A stretch of DNA of 64,000 bases from contig NC_134102.1 in NCBI RefSeq assembly GCF_000715075.1, forward strand, positions 106,714,001 through 106,778,000. Direction: 5' to 3'. This document shows positions 31,049 to 41,160 of this stretch, piece after piece (the stretch's first letter is position 1; every line of letters begins with the position of its first letter). The position numbers were made by a program, and so were the translations under genes. The stretch is from Nicotiana tabacum (taxonomy: Eukaryota; Streptophyta; Magnoliopsida; Solanales; Solanaceae). The notes beneath the pieces are model-generated. The model made no database searches, had not been told where the DNA came from, and saw nothing but the letters and a program-made list of their open reading frames with translations.

Positions 31049-31563
31049 TGTAGTAAAATGACAACGGGAAAATTACAATATGACTGCAATATTATTATTT
31101 GTGAGCAGAAATACACGAATTGGCTTGAGTCGTGCTGGACACTATCCTAAGAAACTATTTCAGTAGTGTGAAATGTTTCTCCACGATTAAACATGCCTAC
31201 CTCTATTTATTTAGAGGATACAGAAATCAGCAAAATTATATTACAATAATCCAACAAGATTGAAAGGAGAATAAAGGGCAAGAAAATTTATAAATAAAAA
31301 TTGGAGATAAGGAGAAGCTAGGCGAGAAAGAGAAGAAAGCTGAGTAGAAAGAGCTTTTGTTTCTGATGACGGAGAAATGAGTAACCAATGGTGGCTATTT
31401 ATAGATGCAATTGCATGGCTTCATTTTGTGAAGGGAAGCAACGAGGCTGATGGAATTTGCCACTTTACCAAGGCATTTTGCCATCTTTCTAATGGCTTCT
31501 AGAAGGGATGTCACGTGGTTTTGATTATGACATTTGTCAACAAGGCTTTAAAATATTGCCGCA
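31049..31563 (-). repeat. Outer Copia 5' LTR
   Basis: 515 bp. On the minus strand it runs from TGCGGCAATATTTTAAAGCC (31563) to CATTTTACTACA (31049). The TATA box CTATAAATAG is at 31404-31395 (minus). It preserves the intact sequence across the point where the other LTR was hit by the SIRE-type element. Confidence 0.92.
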
Positions 31564-32466
31564 ACATATACGGTTGATTTCAAAGAGAAGATTACGATAG
31601 ATAAAGATTTGTACAAAAACAATATATTTTTCCCAGCCCGGAGCACAAATATTTTGCATTCACGCAGAGTTCGGGAAAGAGCGTAAACAACCAATCCTAA
31701 TGCAAAACTTAGTGGCTTGATAAATTCTTTGAATAGATTAAAAAGATGCACATAAATGATTTCAACTAATGTATGATTGATATGTAATTAAATGATTAAT
31801 TGAAAATAAAAGTCATTGTTAACACATACAAAGACATTTTTTGTTTCTATTTGAAAAAAAGGTATAAAATTAGTGATTTTGAAAAACGATAATAGGTAAT
31901 TTTCAAGTATACATGTAATTGAATAGAAGACAACAAGTGTATTACACCTGCTACCGAAATGCACATCCAGCTCTGGTTGTGCAACACAATTGTGAGCGAC
32001 ATTTCATCAATCAGTTTGTGAGCATCTATTTCTCCACCATCACCAAGACACTGAACGGAATCTATAGAACAGATTCTCCGCATCTTTACTTCACAATTAG
32101 CGAAACAGCGAAAACGAATCAAATCTTAAATGGATAAAACAATGATAAGAAAGAGTAAAACCAAACATTCTAACAATATAAAATGGGAAGCACGGACTAC
32201 TTTAGAACTCACGCAGTCACGCAGTGAGCACAAAGCGAATTATTCTTTCGCCTTTTACTAAAGAATACCGTGTGTGCGCTGCATTTAGTGGCATATGCCT
32301 ATTTTTGGAGGGGTTCTCTTCTTTGAGTACCCCTACAATTCTAGTTTCAGTCTTGCTTATGTTTGATAAAATGTTCTTCATATTTAGATGGTGAAACAAT
32401 TCAGAGTATAAACTGAGGAATAAATTATATTCTTGAAAACTATATTGATAAACTGTTTATCTAACT
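31564..32466. other. Spacer with an exon-like island
   Basis: Mostly AT-rich. Between about 31960 and 32085 base composition rises, and the minus strand reads open through DAHKLIDEMSLTIVLHNQSW, preceded by MRRICSIDSVQCLGDGGE and followed by GCAG then GTGTAA, a possible splice donor. I do not recognise the peptide, and no second exon is evident. It could be a fragment of a host gene or chance. Confidence 0.3.
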
Positions 32467-33422
32467 TAGGCCTCATTTATTTTTTTTAAGATTAAGACGT
32501 CTGAATCTGAATACACATCTAAATATCAAGATGTGTATTAATATTAAGACATCTGAATCTGAATACACAACTGAATATTAAGACGTGTATTAAGATCTGA
32601 ATACTAAATGATTAAGACTGTTTGATTTTTAACATCTGAATGTATAAGATTTATCTTTATTTGAAAATTAATAAACATAAAATTCAAATGAAATATTAAT
32701 TAATCTAATTTCTATCAACAAAATATATAATTTTTTAAAATATGATAGATGTTGGTGGTGATGGCTAACGGGTGAATGCCGACTAGAGGTGGTGGTTGGT
32801 GGTAGTTTTGATTGATGGTGGTGGTTCAGGGTAGTAGCTAGTGGTGATTGGTAATGGTGGCGATTATGATTGAGGATGGTGGTGGTGGGTGGTGATAGTT
32901 AATAATGGTGGGTGGTGGTGGTAGTTGTGATTGAGGAAGGTGGTGATGGGTGGCGGTCGATTATAATGATGACAAGTGCCGGCTATGGTTGTTGATGGTG
33001 ATGGGGTAGTTAGTTGTGGTAGTTGAGGTGAATGAGTATTGATTGTGGTTGGGAATGATGGTGGCGGTAGTGGTGGAGATGGTGGATGGTGATAGTCGAT
33101 AATGGTGGCAGCTGTGATTGATGATATTGGTGGTGTGGTGGCGGCGGCAACGACATGGTGGTAGTTGATAATGGTAGATGGTGGCGGCAGTTAATAATGA
33201 ATATGGATAATAGCATCTTAATGAAATTAAGTATATGTTATAGATCTTAATCATACAGACCTATTCAGACCCATTAAGTGGTTGTGAAGTAAAAAAAAAA
33301 ACACACTTAATGATTAAGGTTTGAATAATTAAGATTCAGACTTTAAAAACAAACGCACTTAACGTCTGAGCTCTGAATGATTAAGATTCATACCTCCATT
33401 AAGTGCAAACAAATGAGGCCTT
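32467..33422. mobile_element. hAT-like MITE with internal minisatellite
   Basis: The left end AGGCCTCATTTATTT is mirrored by the right end AAACAAATGAGGCCT, and the subterminal parts also match (AAGATTAAGACGTCTGA on the left; its inverted counterpart near 33345-33390). The subterminal motif TTAAGAC-TCTGAATCTGAATAC is repeated several times near the left end, as in many hAT-type MITEs. No clear 8-bp TSD could be found. The centre (about 32750-33200) is a GGT-rich array. No transposase. Confidence 0.7.
32750..33200 (+). repeat. GGT-rich minisatellite within the MITE
   Basis: Strongly strand-skewed DNA (G and T on the plus strand) made of degenerate units of about 35-45 bp built from GATGGTGGTGG, TGGTGATAGTTAATAATGG and TTGTGATTGAGG. 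Any minus-strand frames rich in His, Pro and Ser are low-complexity artefacts. Confidence 0.8.
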
Positions 33423-33745
33423 AAGCTATTCTAATACCTTGTATATATAACTTAAGCTAGTAATTGGTTTACGGTTTAGAAAAACTGCCATCTAATCTGA
33501 ACTAAAATAAATATGGTTTGGTTTGAATTTTTCCTTTTTGGTTTGGTTTGGGGTTATTTTATGTTGTTTTGCTTTACACCTTAACAGAGATCTAACATAA
33601 TCAATTGACAGATTTGGATAACGAGAAAAGAATAACTATATGAGAACTAGTAATGTCAAATCTCTTACATATTTGTTTCTAAATTCAATTTACATGAGCA
33701 ATACATATTTAGTGAGATACTCTCGCGCGCGTATATATATATATA
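33423..33745. other. Spacer ending in a (TA)n run
   Basis: AT-rich DNA with short GGTTTGGTTTGG stretches and no gene. It ends in CGCGCG followed by (TA)7 at 33732-33745. Confidence 0.5.
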
Positions 33746-33770
33746 CAACAGCTGTACTTTACAGCTGTTG
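33746..33770. other. Perfect hairpin at an LTR breakpoint
   Basis: CAACAGCTGT (33746-33755), loop ACTTT, ACAGCTGTTG (33761-33770): a perfect 10-bp stem lying between the (TA)n run and the start of recognisable LTR sequence. Confidence 0.8.
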
Positions 33771-34379
33771 TGTGAATTGCCGGAGTAATTGGTTCGGGTC
33801 CGGTGAGGTTTTGGAATGAATTGGAACACTTAGTTCTAAGGTTTAATGCTTAAGTTAAAATAGTGATCGGATGTCGACTTATGTGTAAACGACCTCGGAA
33901 TTTAATTCTGATGATTCCAATAGCTCCGTATGGTGATTTTGGACTTAGAAGCGTGTCCGGAAAATTATTTGGAAGTCCGTAGTGGAATATGGCGTGGATT
34001 GCCGAAAGTTGAATTTTTGAGAAGTTTGACCGGGGAGTTGACTTTTTGATATCGGGGTCGGAATCCGATTCTGAAAATTGAAATAGGTCCGTAATGTGAA
34101 ATGTGACTTGTGTGCAAAATTTGAGGTCAATCGGACGCGATTTGATGTGTTTTGACGTAAGTTATAGAATTTGAAGTTTCAAGGTTCAATGATTTCGGAT
34201 TGAGGTGTAATTCATCGTTTCGATATCGTTAGGTGTGATTTGAGGCCTCGAGTAGCTCCGTATTATGTTATGGGACTTGTTGATACAATTATTTGTGGTC
34301 CCGGGGGCCTCGGGTGAGTTTCAGACGGTTAGCGGATCAAATTTGGACTTAAGAAAATGCTGGAACTGCTGCCTACTGG

Positions 34380-34640
34380 TGTGATCGCACCTGCGAAGAT
34401 TTTTATCGCAGGTGCGAAGCCGCATGTGCGTGAAATAAGCCGCAGAAGTGGCCAAGTTTGGGACTGGGCAGTGCCGCAGGTGCGAAGGGGAATGCGCATC
34501 TGCGAAGCCCGCAGATGCGAGAATATCGCCGCAGATGCGAGTTTTTAGAGGGCCGACTGTTTTCCGCAGGCGCGCATTTTTGTCTGCAAATGCGGATGCG
34601 CAGGTGCGAGCCCAGGCACCGCAGGTGCGGAAATGCCTGG
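34380..34640 (+). repeat. CpG-rich GCAGGTGCG array in LTR
   Basis: Repeated CGCAGGTGCGAAG, CCGCAGATGCGAG and TCTGCGAAG motifs, with the same core as in the LTR at 2297 and in the LARD LTRs. Open frames across it on both strands are by-products of its composition. Confidence 0.75.
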
Positions 34641-35574
34641 GCAGTGTTTAAAAACGAGGGTTCCGAGAATTTTTCTCATTTTGGATATTTTGGAGCTCGG
34701 TTTGGGCGATTTTGGAGAGAAAAATTTTCACACAACTTGGGGTAAGTATTATTAACTCCCTTGTGATTATATTCCATGAATTCATCTTCATTTTTGGTGT
34801 AAGATTATTGAATCTTCAAGAGAAATAGAAGGAAATTTCTATAATGTCACAAAATGAACTTTTCAAGTTTGAATACCGATTTGGAGTCGGATTTGAGTGA
34901 AATTAGTATGGTTGAACTTGTAATTGGATGGGTTGTCGTATTTTGTGAGTTTCGTCGGATTTGGGACGTGGACCCCACGGGTGATTTTTGGGGTGTAATT
35001 TCGGATTTTGTGAAAATACTAGTATTTTGATATGGAATTAATTCCTGTAAATTTTGTGGGCTGAATCAAATTAATTGTGACTAGATTCGAGCCGTTTGGA
35101 AGTTGATACGTGCATAATGGGATTTCTGGAGCACTGTTTAGTTTGCTCGACATTGGATTCAGCTTGTTCGAGGTAAGTAACTCTTCTAATCTTGGAGTTG
35201 AGGGTATGAACCCTGAATATATATATTTTGTGAATTGTTGGGAGGTGACGCACATGCTAGGTGACGGGCGTGTGGGCGTGCACTATAGAAATTGTGACAT
35301 AATTATTTATGTGGAATTTTATAGTTAAATAATCTTGGCATTTTCCATGCGGTTTTATGTGTCAAAGAAATTGAGCTGAAAAGCATATTAAAAATCATGT
35401 TGAGGCTATGTGCCAGTATTATTGGGACCCATGGAGGTCATATTGCTGTGAATTATTGTGTTAAATTAAAAATTCATACTCAGTCATATTCATTTCATTG
35501 CATATCATAACTCAGTTTTACGACTCTATTTTGATGCATATAAATGCTTTGGGCCGAATGCCCTGTTTTACTGA

Positions 35575-35790
35575 AATGCCCGAGTGGCTTGATTTGTGAG
35601 GATGAGTGTGGATCGGGGCTGCCCGCCTACAGCATACTTTATGATTGAGTGAGGCCGAGGGCCTGAATTGTGAGGATGAGTGTGGATCGGGGCTGCCCGC
35701 CTGCAGCATACTTTATGACTGAGTGAGGCCGAGGGCCTGATTTGTGAGGATGAGTGTGGATCGGGGCTGCCCGCTTGCAACATACTTTAT
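35575..35790 (+). repeat. About 74-bp tandem repeat, three copies
   Basis: Units run from TGTGAGGATGAGTGTGGATC through GGGGCTGCCCGCCTGCAGCA to ACTTTATGACTGAGTGAGG and CCGAGGGCCTG. The last copy is followed by a G-box (CACGTG, 35799-35804). Confidence 0.85.
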
Positions 35791-35924
35791 TATTATCGCA
35801 CGTGAGTTGTCCGTGCAGATTATAGCACTTGAGCTGAAGGAGCCTCTCCGGAGTCTGTACACACCCCCAGTGAGCGCAGGTACCTACTGAGTGCGAGTAC
35901 CGAGTGCCGAGTGCTGAGTGACTG

Positions 35925-36050
35925 GGAGGCATGAGTGATTGTGAGATATGCCCGAGTGGCAAGAGTGATTGTGAGGTATGCCCGAGTGGCAAGAGTGATT
36001 GTGAGGTATGCCCGAGTGGCACGAGTGACTGTGAGGTTGCCCGAGGGGCT
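35925..36050 (+). repeat. About 32-bp tandem repeat (GAGTGATTGTGAGGTATGCCCG)
   Basis: Three to four units of GTGATTGTGAGGTATGCC followed by CGAGTGGCAAGA; an enlarged version of the GAGTGATTGTGAGG unit seen in other LTR families at this point. Confidence 0.85.
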
Positions 36051-36938
36051 GTATATAAGTGATGTTCTGCCCGAGGGGCTGTTTATGATTTTATCACTGA
36101 ATTGCATCGCATTGGCATGCACACATGACATACAAGCATAGAGATGTATTTTTTCTCATGCTGTACAACATCACATCATTCATGATTTCTCACATATTTT
36201 TGACAGATGGGCATAGTGATGCATTTGTTTTACACGGGTTATCCGGAAGGAAAAATAAAATATCTTATTTATTATTGACAAGATTTTGGGAGAAATTTAT
36301 TGTTTTCAAACTATTTATATTATTGGAAACTTCGGCAAACGATTTGGTTTTTTTTCACTGAGATATTTAAAAGGAAGAACTATAATTTTTGAAATCATTA
36401 TTTGGCTGAGTATTTTATCCCTAAGTTATTTCTGGTATTATTTGCTTTATGTTGTTATGGATTATTGTGGACTATTGGTTTTGGACCCGACTTGGTGGAA
36501 GCTCGTCACTACTTTCAACCTACGGCTAGGTTTGTTACTTACTCAGTACATGGGGTCGGTTGTACTGATACTACACTTCTGCACATTGCGTGCAGATGTT
36601 GGCTGTTGTTGTTGCTGTGCTCGATGGTTGCGGGACTTGAAGATGTACCTGCGTTCCTGTTGTAGCTGCCTCTTGTTCAGGGTAGCCTTAGATTTATAAA
36701 AGCTCTGTTTATGTATTATTCAAACAGACTATGTATTTATTTCATTTCCGCTTTGTATACTCTATTCTTAGAAGCTCATGATTTGTACTACCAGTTCTTG
36801 GGGGTTGTATAAGATTAAGATGTTTATTCACTTAAATTACTTTAAATAATTGTTATTGAAATTGGATAGTTGAAAGTTGGCTTACCTAGCGGGTTGGGTT
36901 AGGTGCCATCACGACTAGTTGAATTTTGGGTCGTGACA

Positions 36939-37024
36939 TTACCTGACCCATTTCTTATGTTATACAAATAATGGACTAAAGAGGGATTAGAAAAGGTGAT
37001 GTGACATGTCTCTTTGGCCAAGAA
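36939..37024. other. Short spacer between two opposed LTRs
   Basis: 86 bases with no feature. Its last five bases AAGAA (37020-37024) pair with ATGAA (39892-39896) as a probable diverged TSD. Confidence 0.5.
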
Positions 37025-37709
37025 TCACGATCCAGAATTTGTACCTCGGGATCGTGATGGCGCCTAACATTTCACTTGCTAGGCAAGCCAACGTTAGAGA
37101 AGTTCTTAAGCCAGTTTTTAAACAACTCAAAAAATTAAACCAATTGAACTAAAATGAAACTAAAACGAAGTGCGAAGTAGTATAATACCCAAAAATATCT
37201 AAGTACAAGCCAGATGTGGAGTCACAAGTGCACGAGCTTCTAGAAATGCTACAAATAAAGTCTGAAATGAGTACAACTGTCTCGAATGAAATAAACAGTA
37301 AATAAGGAAAGAGGAAGGGGACTTCAAGGTCTGCGGACACCAGCAGATCTACCTCGAGTCTCCAAATATGCCAATCCGAGCTGATGCACCTCACGTACAG
37401 TTGGGAACAATACTAAAATCTGCACAAGAAGTGCAGAGTGTAAAATGAGTACAACCGACCCAATGTACTCCGTAAGTGTCGAGCCTAACCTTGACGAGGT
37501 AGTGACGAGGCTATGATAGAACACTCACGTAATTAAACATGTGCAAACGAAAATATACGTACAACATAACAATAATAAAGATTAAACATCTACTATTGGG
37601 AGGGGGTATGCGAATGGGAACATGATATGATAACTATAGCAGAAATAACAACATAAAACTGTCAAGTAAAACACCAACCAATGGAAACAGATAACATATT
37701 GAATAAAGA

Positions 37710-37995
37710 CTGCACGACATCACCCATCGTGCTTTTACTCTCAACCTCACCATGGAACAACAATAATGGCACGGCATCACCCTTCGTGCTTTTACTCTCA
37801 ATCTTCCCATAAAATGATAAATACGACACGACATCACCCTTCGTGCTTTTACCCTCAATTTCATCATGAAAAGATAAATACAGCACGACATCACCCTTCA
37901 TGCTTTAACTCTCTTCCTCACTATGTATTACTTAATAAATGAAACAATAATCGGCACGACATCACCCTTCGTGCTTTAACACTCTTCCTTACCAT
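37710..37995 (-). repeat. About 65-bp tandem repeat (CATCACCCTTCGTGCTTTTA)
   Basis: Five copies containing CACGACATCACCCTTCGTGC then TTTTACTCTCAACCTCACCA, with variable AT-rich joints. The same array appears, in the other orientation, at 61310-61530. Confidence 0.88.
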
Positions 37996-38884
37996 GAATC
38001 AATGAATATATAACATTTGGGGAGATAGAATAAGCAAGAATAAATCTTACGTCAATAACAGTTTCACAATACCAAACCTCAACTTCCAAAAATATTCAAT
38101 TGTCACAAATAGTTCATAAATGCGGAAAGAACGCCCAATTAAGTAACAAACTAGTCTAAGCATGGATACCATAATCAAAGAAGGATGTAAATTACAAGAA
38201 ATAAGTTCACCCGCATGCTTTAACCCAACAACAACGCATAAGTACTCGTCACCTCACATATACGTTGTACCCAAACATTTAAACACGTAGCAAATAGGCA
38301 AATAAGTCCTAATCCCTCAAGTCAAGGTTAACCACGACACTTACCTCACTCCACATTCAATTCAGAGCTCTACCGGGGCCTTTCCTCTAGAATCCGCCTC
38401 CAAACCAGTTGTATCTAACCACAATCGACTCGATAACGTCAAATAATGCTAAGGGAATCAATTACTATACATAAAGATAGGATTTTTACACTTTTCCAAA
38501 AAAGTCAAAAAAAGTCAAACCTCAGGCCCTCTTGGTCAAAATTCGAGATTCGGACCAAAACCCATTTACCCATTTACCCCCGAGCCCGATTATGTAATTA
38601 GTTTTGAAATCCGACCCCAAATTGAGGTCTAAATCTCGAATTTTGCAAACCCCCCCAATTCTTCCTAAATCCCTAGTTTTCTACCATGGAAGAACAAAGA
38701 TTAAGGCTAGAAATTAATGGGTGATGTTAGAAATGGAAGAAAATGGGTTAAAGTATACTAACCTATGAATTGGTGTTGAAATTGCTCCTCCAAATCGCCT
38801 CTAGGCCGAGCTCTAATGGAAAGATTATGAAAAATAGGTGAAATTCCGTCTTTTAGAAATTTAAATGACTGGGCGTCAGGTGTT

Positions 38885-39185
38885 CATCGCGTTCACGAGA
38901 CACCTGAGGCGTTCGTGAAGGTATTACCTCGATGGCTTACGCGATCGCGAGTATCTCCACGCATTCGCGAAGGTTCAGCCCGCCTCATCTCCGCGTTCGC
39001 AAGCCTGGGCTCGCGTTCGCATAGAGTAACCTCTCCAATCCAACCTATCTAATACTACGCGTTCGCGATTGACTGGTCGTGTTCGCGAAGAGCAGACCCC
39101 CCAATGCTCCTCATTCGCGACCAAGGTCTCGCGTTCGCGTAGAACAAAATCCTATCGAGTCTCAGATTCTCCTTCGCGATTGCGA
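38885..39185 (-). repeat. GCGTTCGCG/GCGATCGCG motif array in LTR
   Basis: About nine cores such as CGCGTTCGCG, GCGATCGCGA and TTCGCGAA spaced 20-35 bases. Position in the LTR matches the arrays of the other families. Confidence 0.78.
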
Positions 39186-39896
39186 AGCACAACACACCAG
39201 ATGACACCTGAAGCTCAAAAACCAGATTTTTCTAAGTTCAAATGGTTTGTAGGCTATCCAAAACTCACCCGAGCCCTCGGGGCTCCAAACCAAACAAGCA
39301 CACAAGTTCAAAAATATTATACGAACTCGCTCGCGCGATCAAAAAATAAAAATAACACATAGAACTACGAATCAGACACCAAAACGAATGAAATTACAAT
39401 AAAACTTAAGAATTTTTATTTTAACAACCGGACGTCCGAAGCATGTCAAATCACTTCCGTTTTGCACCAAATTTTGCAGACAAATCATAAATATAGTAAT
39501 GGATCTATGCCAAGTTTCGGAACCAAAATCCGGACTCTGTATCAACAAAGTCAAACATCGGTCAAATTTATAAAGTCTTTAAACCATTAAACTTTAAATT
39601 TTCGACAAAATGCGATAACTCGAGCTGGGAACTTCTGAATTCGATTTCGGGTATACGCTCAAGTCCCAAATCATAATACAGACCCATCGGGACCGTCAAA
39701 ATTTGGATCTGGATCTGTTTGCTCAAAATATTGACCGAAGTCAACCCAAATAAATTTTTAAGGCACGAATTCACATTTTAATCAATATTTTCACATAAGA
39801 GCCTTCTAGAAAAGACACAAAAAGAGCTATTTGAGTTTTCTAAATACATAATTAAGGGTTAAAACTCTAGATGACCTATCGGGTCATCACAATGAA

Positions 39897-40162
39897 TCAC
39901 ATTTATCTTTTTTCTCAAAGTTTTTCACATTTTTTATATTTTTCCCTGTTTATGTGCTTTACATTAAAATGTTCAAAAAGTTTTAATTACATTGCCTTAA
40001 TTAGACCTCCTTTCTTTCTCCATCTCTATTTTCAGTTTAGAAAGCCAAACGTCCCTATCATTAATACCCTAAATAATTCCACCTTGAATGGCTACTGTAA
40101 CAGAATATTTAACACGCACTTTAATCAAATAATTTAAGGTAATTAAAAAACAGTCGTAGCCT
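39897..40162. other. Spacer between two minus-strand solo LTRs
   Basis: AT-rich, no gene or repeat recognised. The following five bases, TGATC (40163-40167), are the TSD of the next element. Confidence 0.5.
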
Positions 40163-40167
40163 TGATC

Positions 40168-40355
40168 TGTCACGACCCGAAATTTCTGCTTTCGGAACCG
40201 CGATGACGCCTAACATTTCACTTGCTAGGTAAGCCAACGTTAGAATAATATTAGCCCAAGTTGTCACGACCGGAAACTTTCTCCTTCGGGACCGTGATGG
40301 CGCCTAATATTTCACTTGCTAGGCAAGCCAACATTAGAATAATATTAGCCATTTT
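40168..40355 (-). repeat. Tandem duplication of the LTR 3' terminus
   Basis: Both copies read TGTCACGACC...GGAACCGCGATG or GGGACCGTGATG...TTCACTTGCTAGG...TAGAATAATATTAGCC. They differ at roughly a dozen positions, so the duplication is not recent. Confidence 0.9.
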
Positions 40356-40884
40356 TAAATAATTTTAAAATTAATTAGTAACAAAGAAACAGATACGGAA
40401 ATAAAGTTTAAAATAAAGTGAATAATCCCTAATAATAGCAATGTCTAAATACCATCCCAGAACTGGTGTCACAAGTGCACAAGTTACTAGAATAATACAA
40501 ATAAAGGTCTGAATGAAAATAAAGTTGTCTGAAAAGAAATACACAACTACGATAAAGTGGAAGAGGACTTCAGAACTACGAACGCCATGCAGCTATACCT
40601 CAAGTCTCCTGCGAATAGGTGAATCCGAGCAAATCTACTGTACGCCGCTAGGAACAACTTCGGTATCTGCACAAGAAGTGCAGAGTATAATATGAGTACA
40701 ACCGGTCCCATATACCCAGTAAGTTCCGAGCCTAACCTCGACGAAGTAGTGACGAGGTTAAGGCATGTCACTTACATTAACCTGTACGCAATAATAATAA
40801 TAACAACAATAATAGAAATAAAATAGGTAACTCAATTCAACAGTTGAAGCCAACTCAGCAGTCATAACCAATTATTATTTCAAT

Positions 40885-41160
40885 CAGTTTCTGTTGCGGC
40901 GAGCAACTCGATCCCACAATATATTCATATTCAGTTTCGTTGCGGCGTACAACCCGATCCCACAATATATTTATTTTTATTTAAACCTGTTGCGGCGTGC
41001 AACTCGATTCTCAATATATCTTTTCAATCAATTCTGTTGCGGCGTGCAACTCGCTCCTCCAATATATTCATTTCAATTAATTCTGTTGCGGTGTGAAACC
41101 CACTCCTCTAATATATTTACTTTTATTTCTATTGCGGCGTGCAACCAGCTCCTCCAACAA
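40885..41160 (-). repeat. About 55-bp tandem repeat (GTTGCGGCGTGCAACTCG)
   Basis: Six units, each with GTTGCGGCGTGCAACTCGAT, a short C-rich part and AATATATTCAT. GTTGC and GCAAC within each unit form a small inverted repeat. Confidence 0.88.

Larger units (their letters stand above)
7044..31563 (-). mobile_element. Outer Copia LTR retrotransposon, split by nested insertions
   Basis: Removing the SIRE-type element (with its TSD) leaves a minus-strand Copia element of about 5.66 kb. Its two LTRs match in length: 515 bp at 31049-31563, and 225 + 291 = 516 bp at 7044-7268 plus 26133-26423. Reading on the minus strand, the order is gag (31036 to about 30180), protease (about 30110), integrase (29833-29159), reverse transcriptase (28801-27568) and RNase H (27560-26942), the Copia order. 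Over the first 225 bp the LTRs differ at roughly one base in ten by hand count, so this is the oldest member of the nest. Stops and frameshifts are frequent. The five flanking bases are TATGT on the left and ACATA on the right, inverted rather than direct copies, so no normal TSD is visible. Confidence 0.88.
33754..36938 (+). mobile_element. Gypsy LTR, 5'-truncated
   Basis: LTR homology starts inside the family sequence (GTACTTTACAGCTG, then TTGGTTCGGGTCCGG at 33790), so about the first 70 bp are missing. It ends GAATTTTGGGTCGTGACA at 36938 with no PBS after it. It carries a CpG array (34380-34640), donors at 34742 and 35173, the paired TGACG block (about 35246-35270), tandem arrays (35575-35790, 35925-36050) and the hairpin (36579-36595). 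It was probably a solo LTR; a TSD cannot be tested because the 5' end is lost. Confidence 0.85.
37025..39891 (-). mobile_element. Gypsy solo LTR (minus strand)
   Basis: On the minus strand it starts TGTGATGACCCGATAGG (39891) and ends GATCGTGA, where the family ends GTGACA. About 2.87 kb. Flanks AAGAA/ATGAA are a TSD with one mismatch. It belongs to the same family as the plus-strand solo LTR at 59374 (shared start, GCGTTCGCG-type array and 65-bp tandem units). The hairpin is at 37420-37436, and a second-position GTAAGT donor at 38344 (minus). Confidence 0.85.

Noticed and set aside
32961..33254. His/Pro/Ser-rich minus-strand ORFs
   Set aside because: By-product of the GGT-rich minisatellite; low complexity, no start context, overlapping frames similar to each other.
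37149..37524. Two minus-strand ORFs of 66-81 codons, matched by plus-strand frames at 61714-62095
   Set aside because: They lie in the conserved 3' part of two LTRs of the same family and keep no shared frame-preserving pattern. Similarity reflects LTR homology, not coding.
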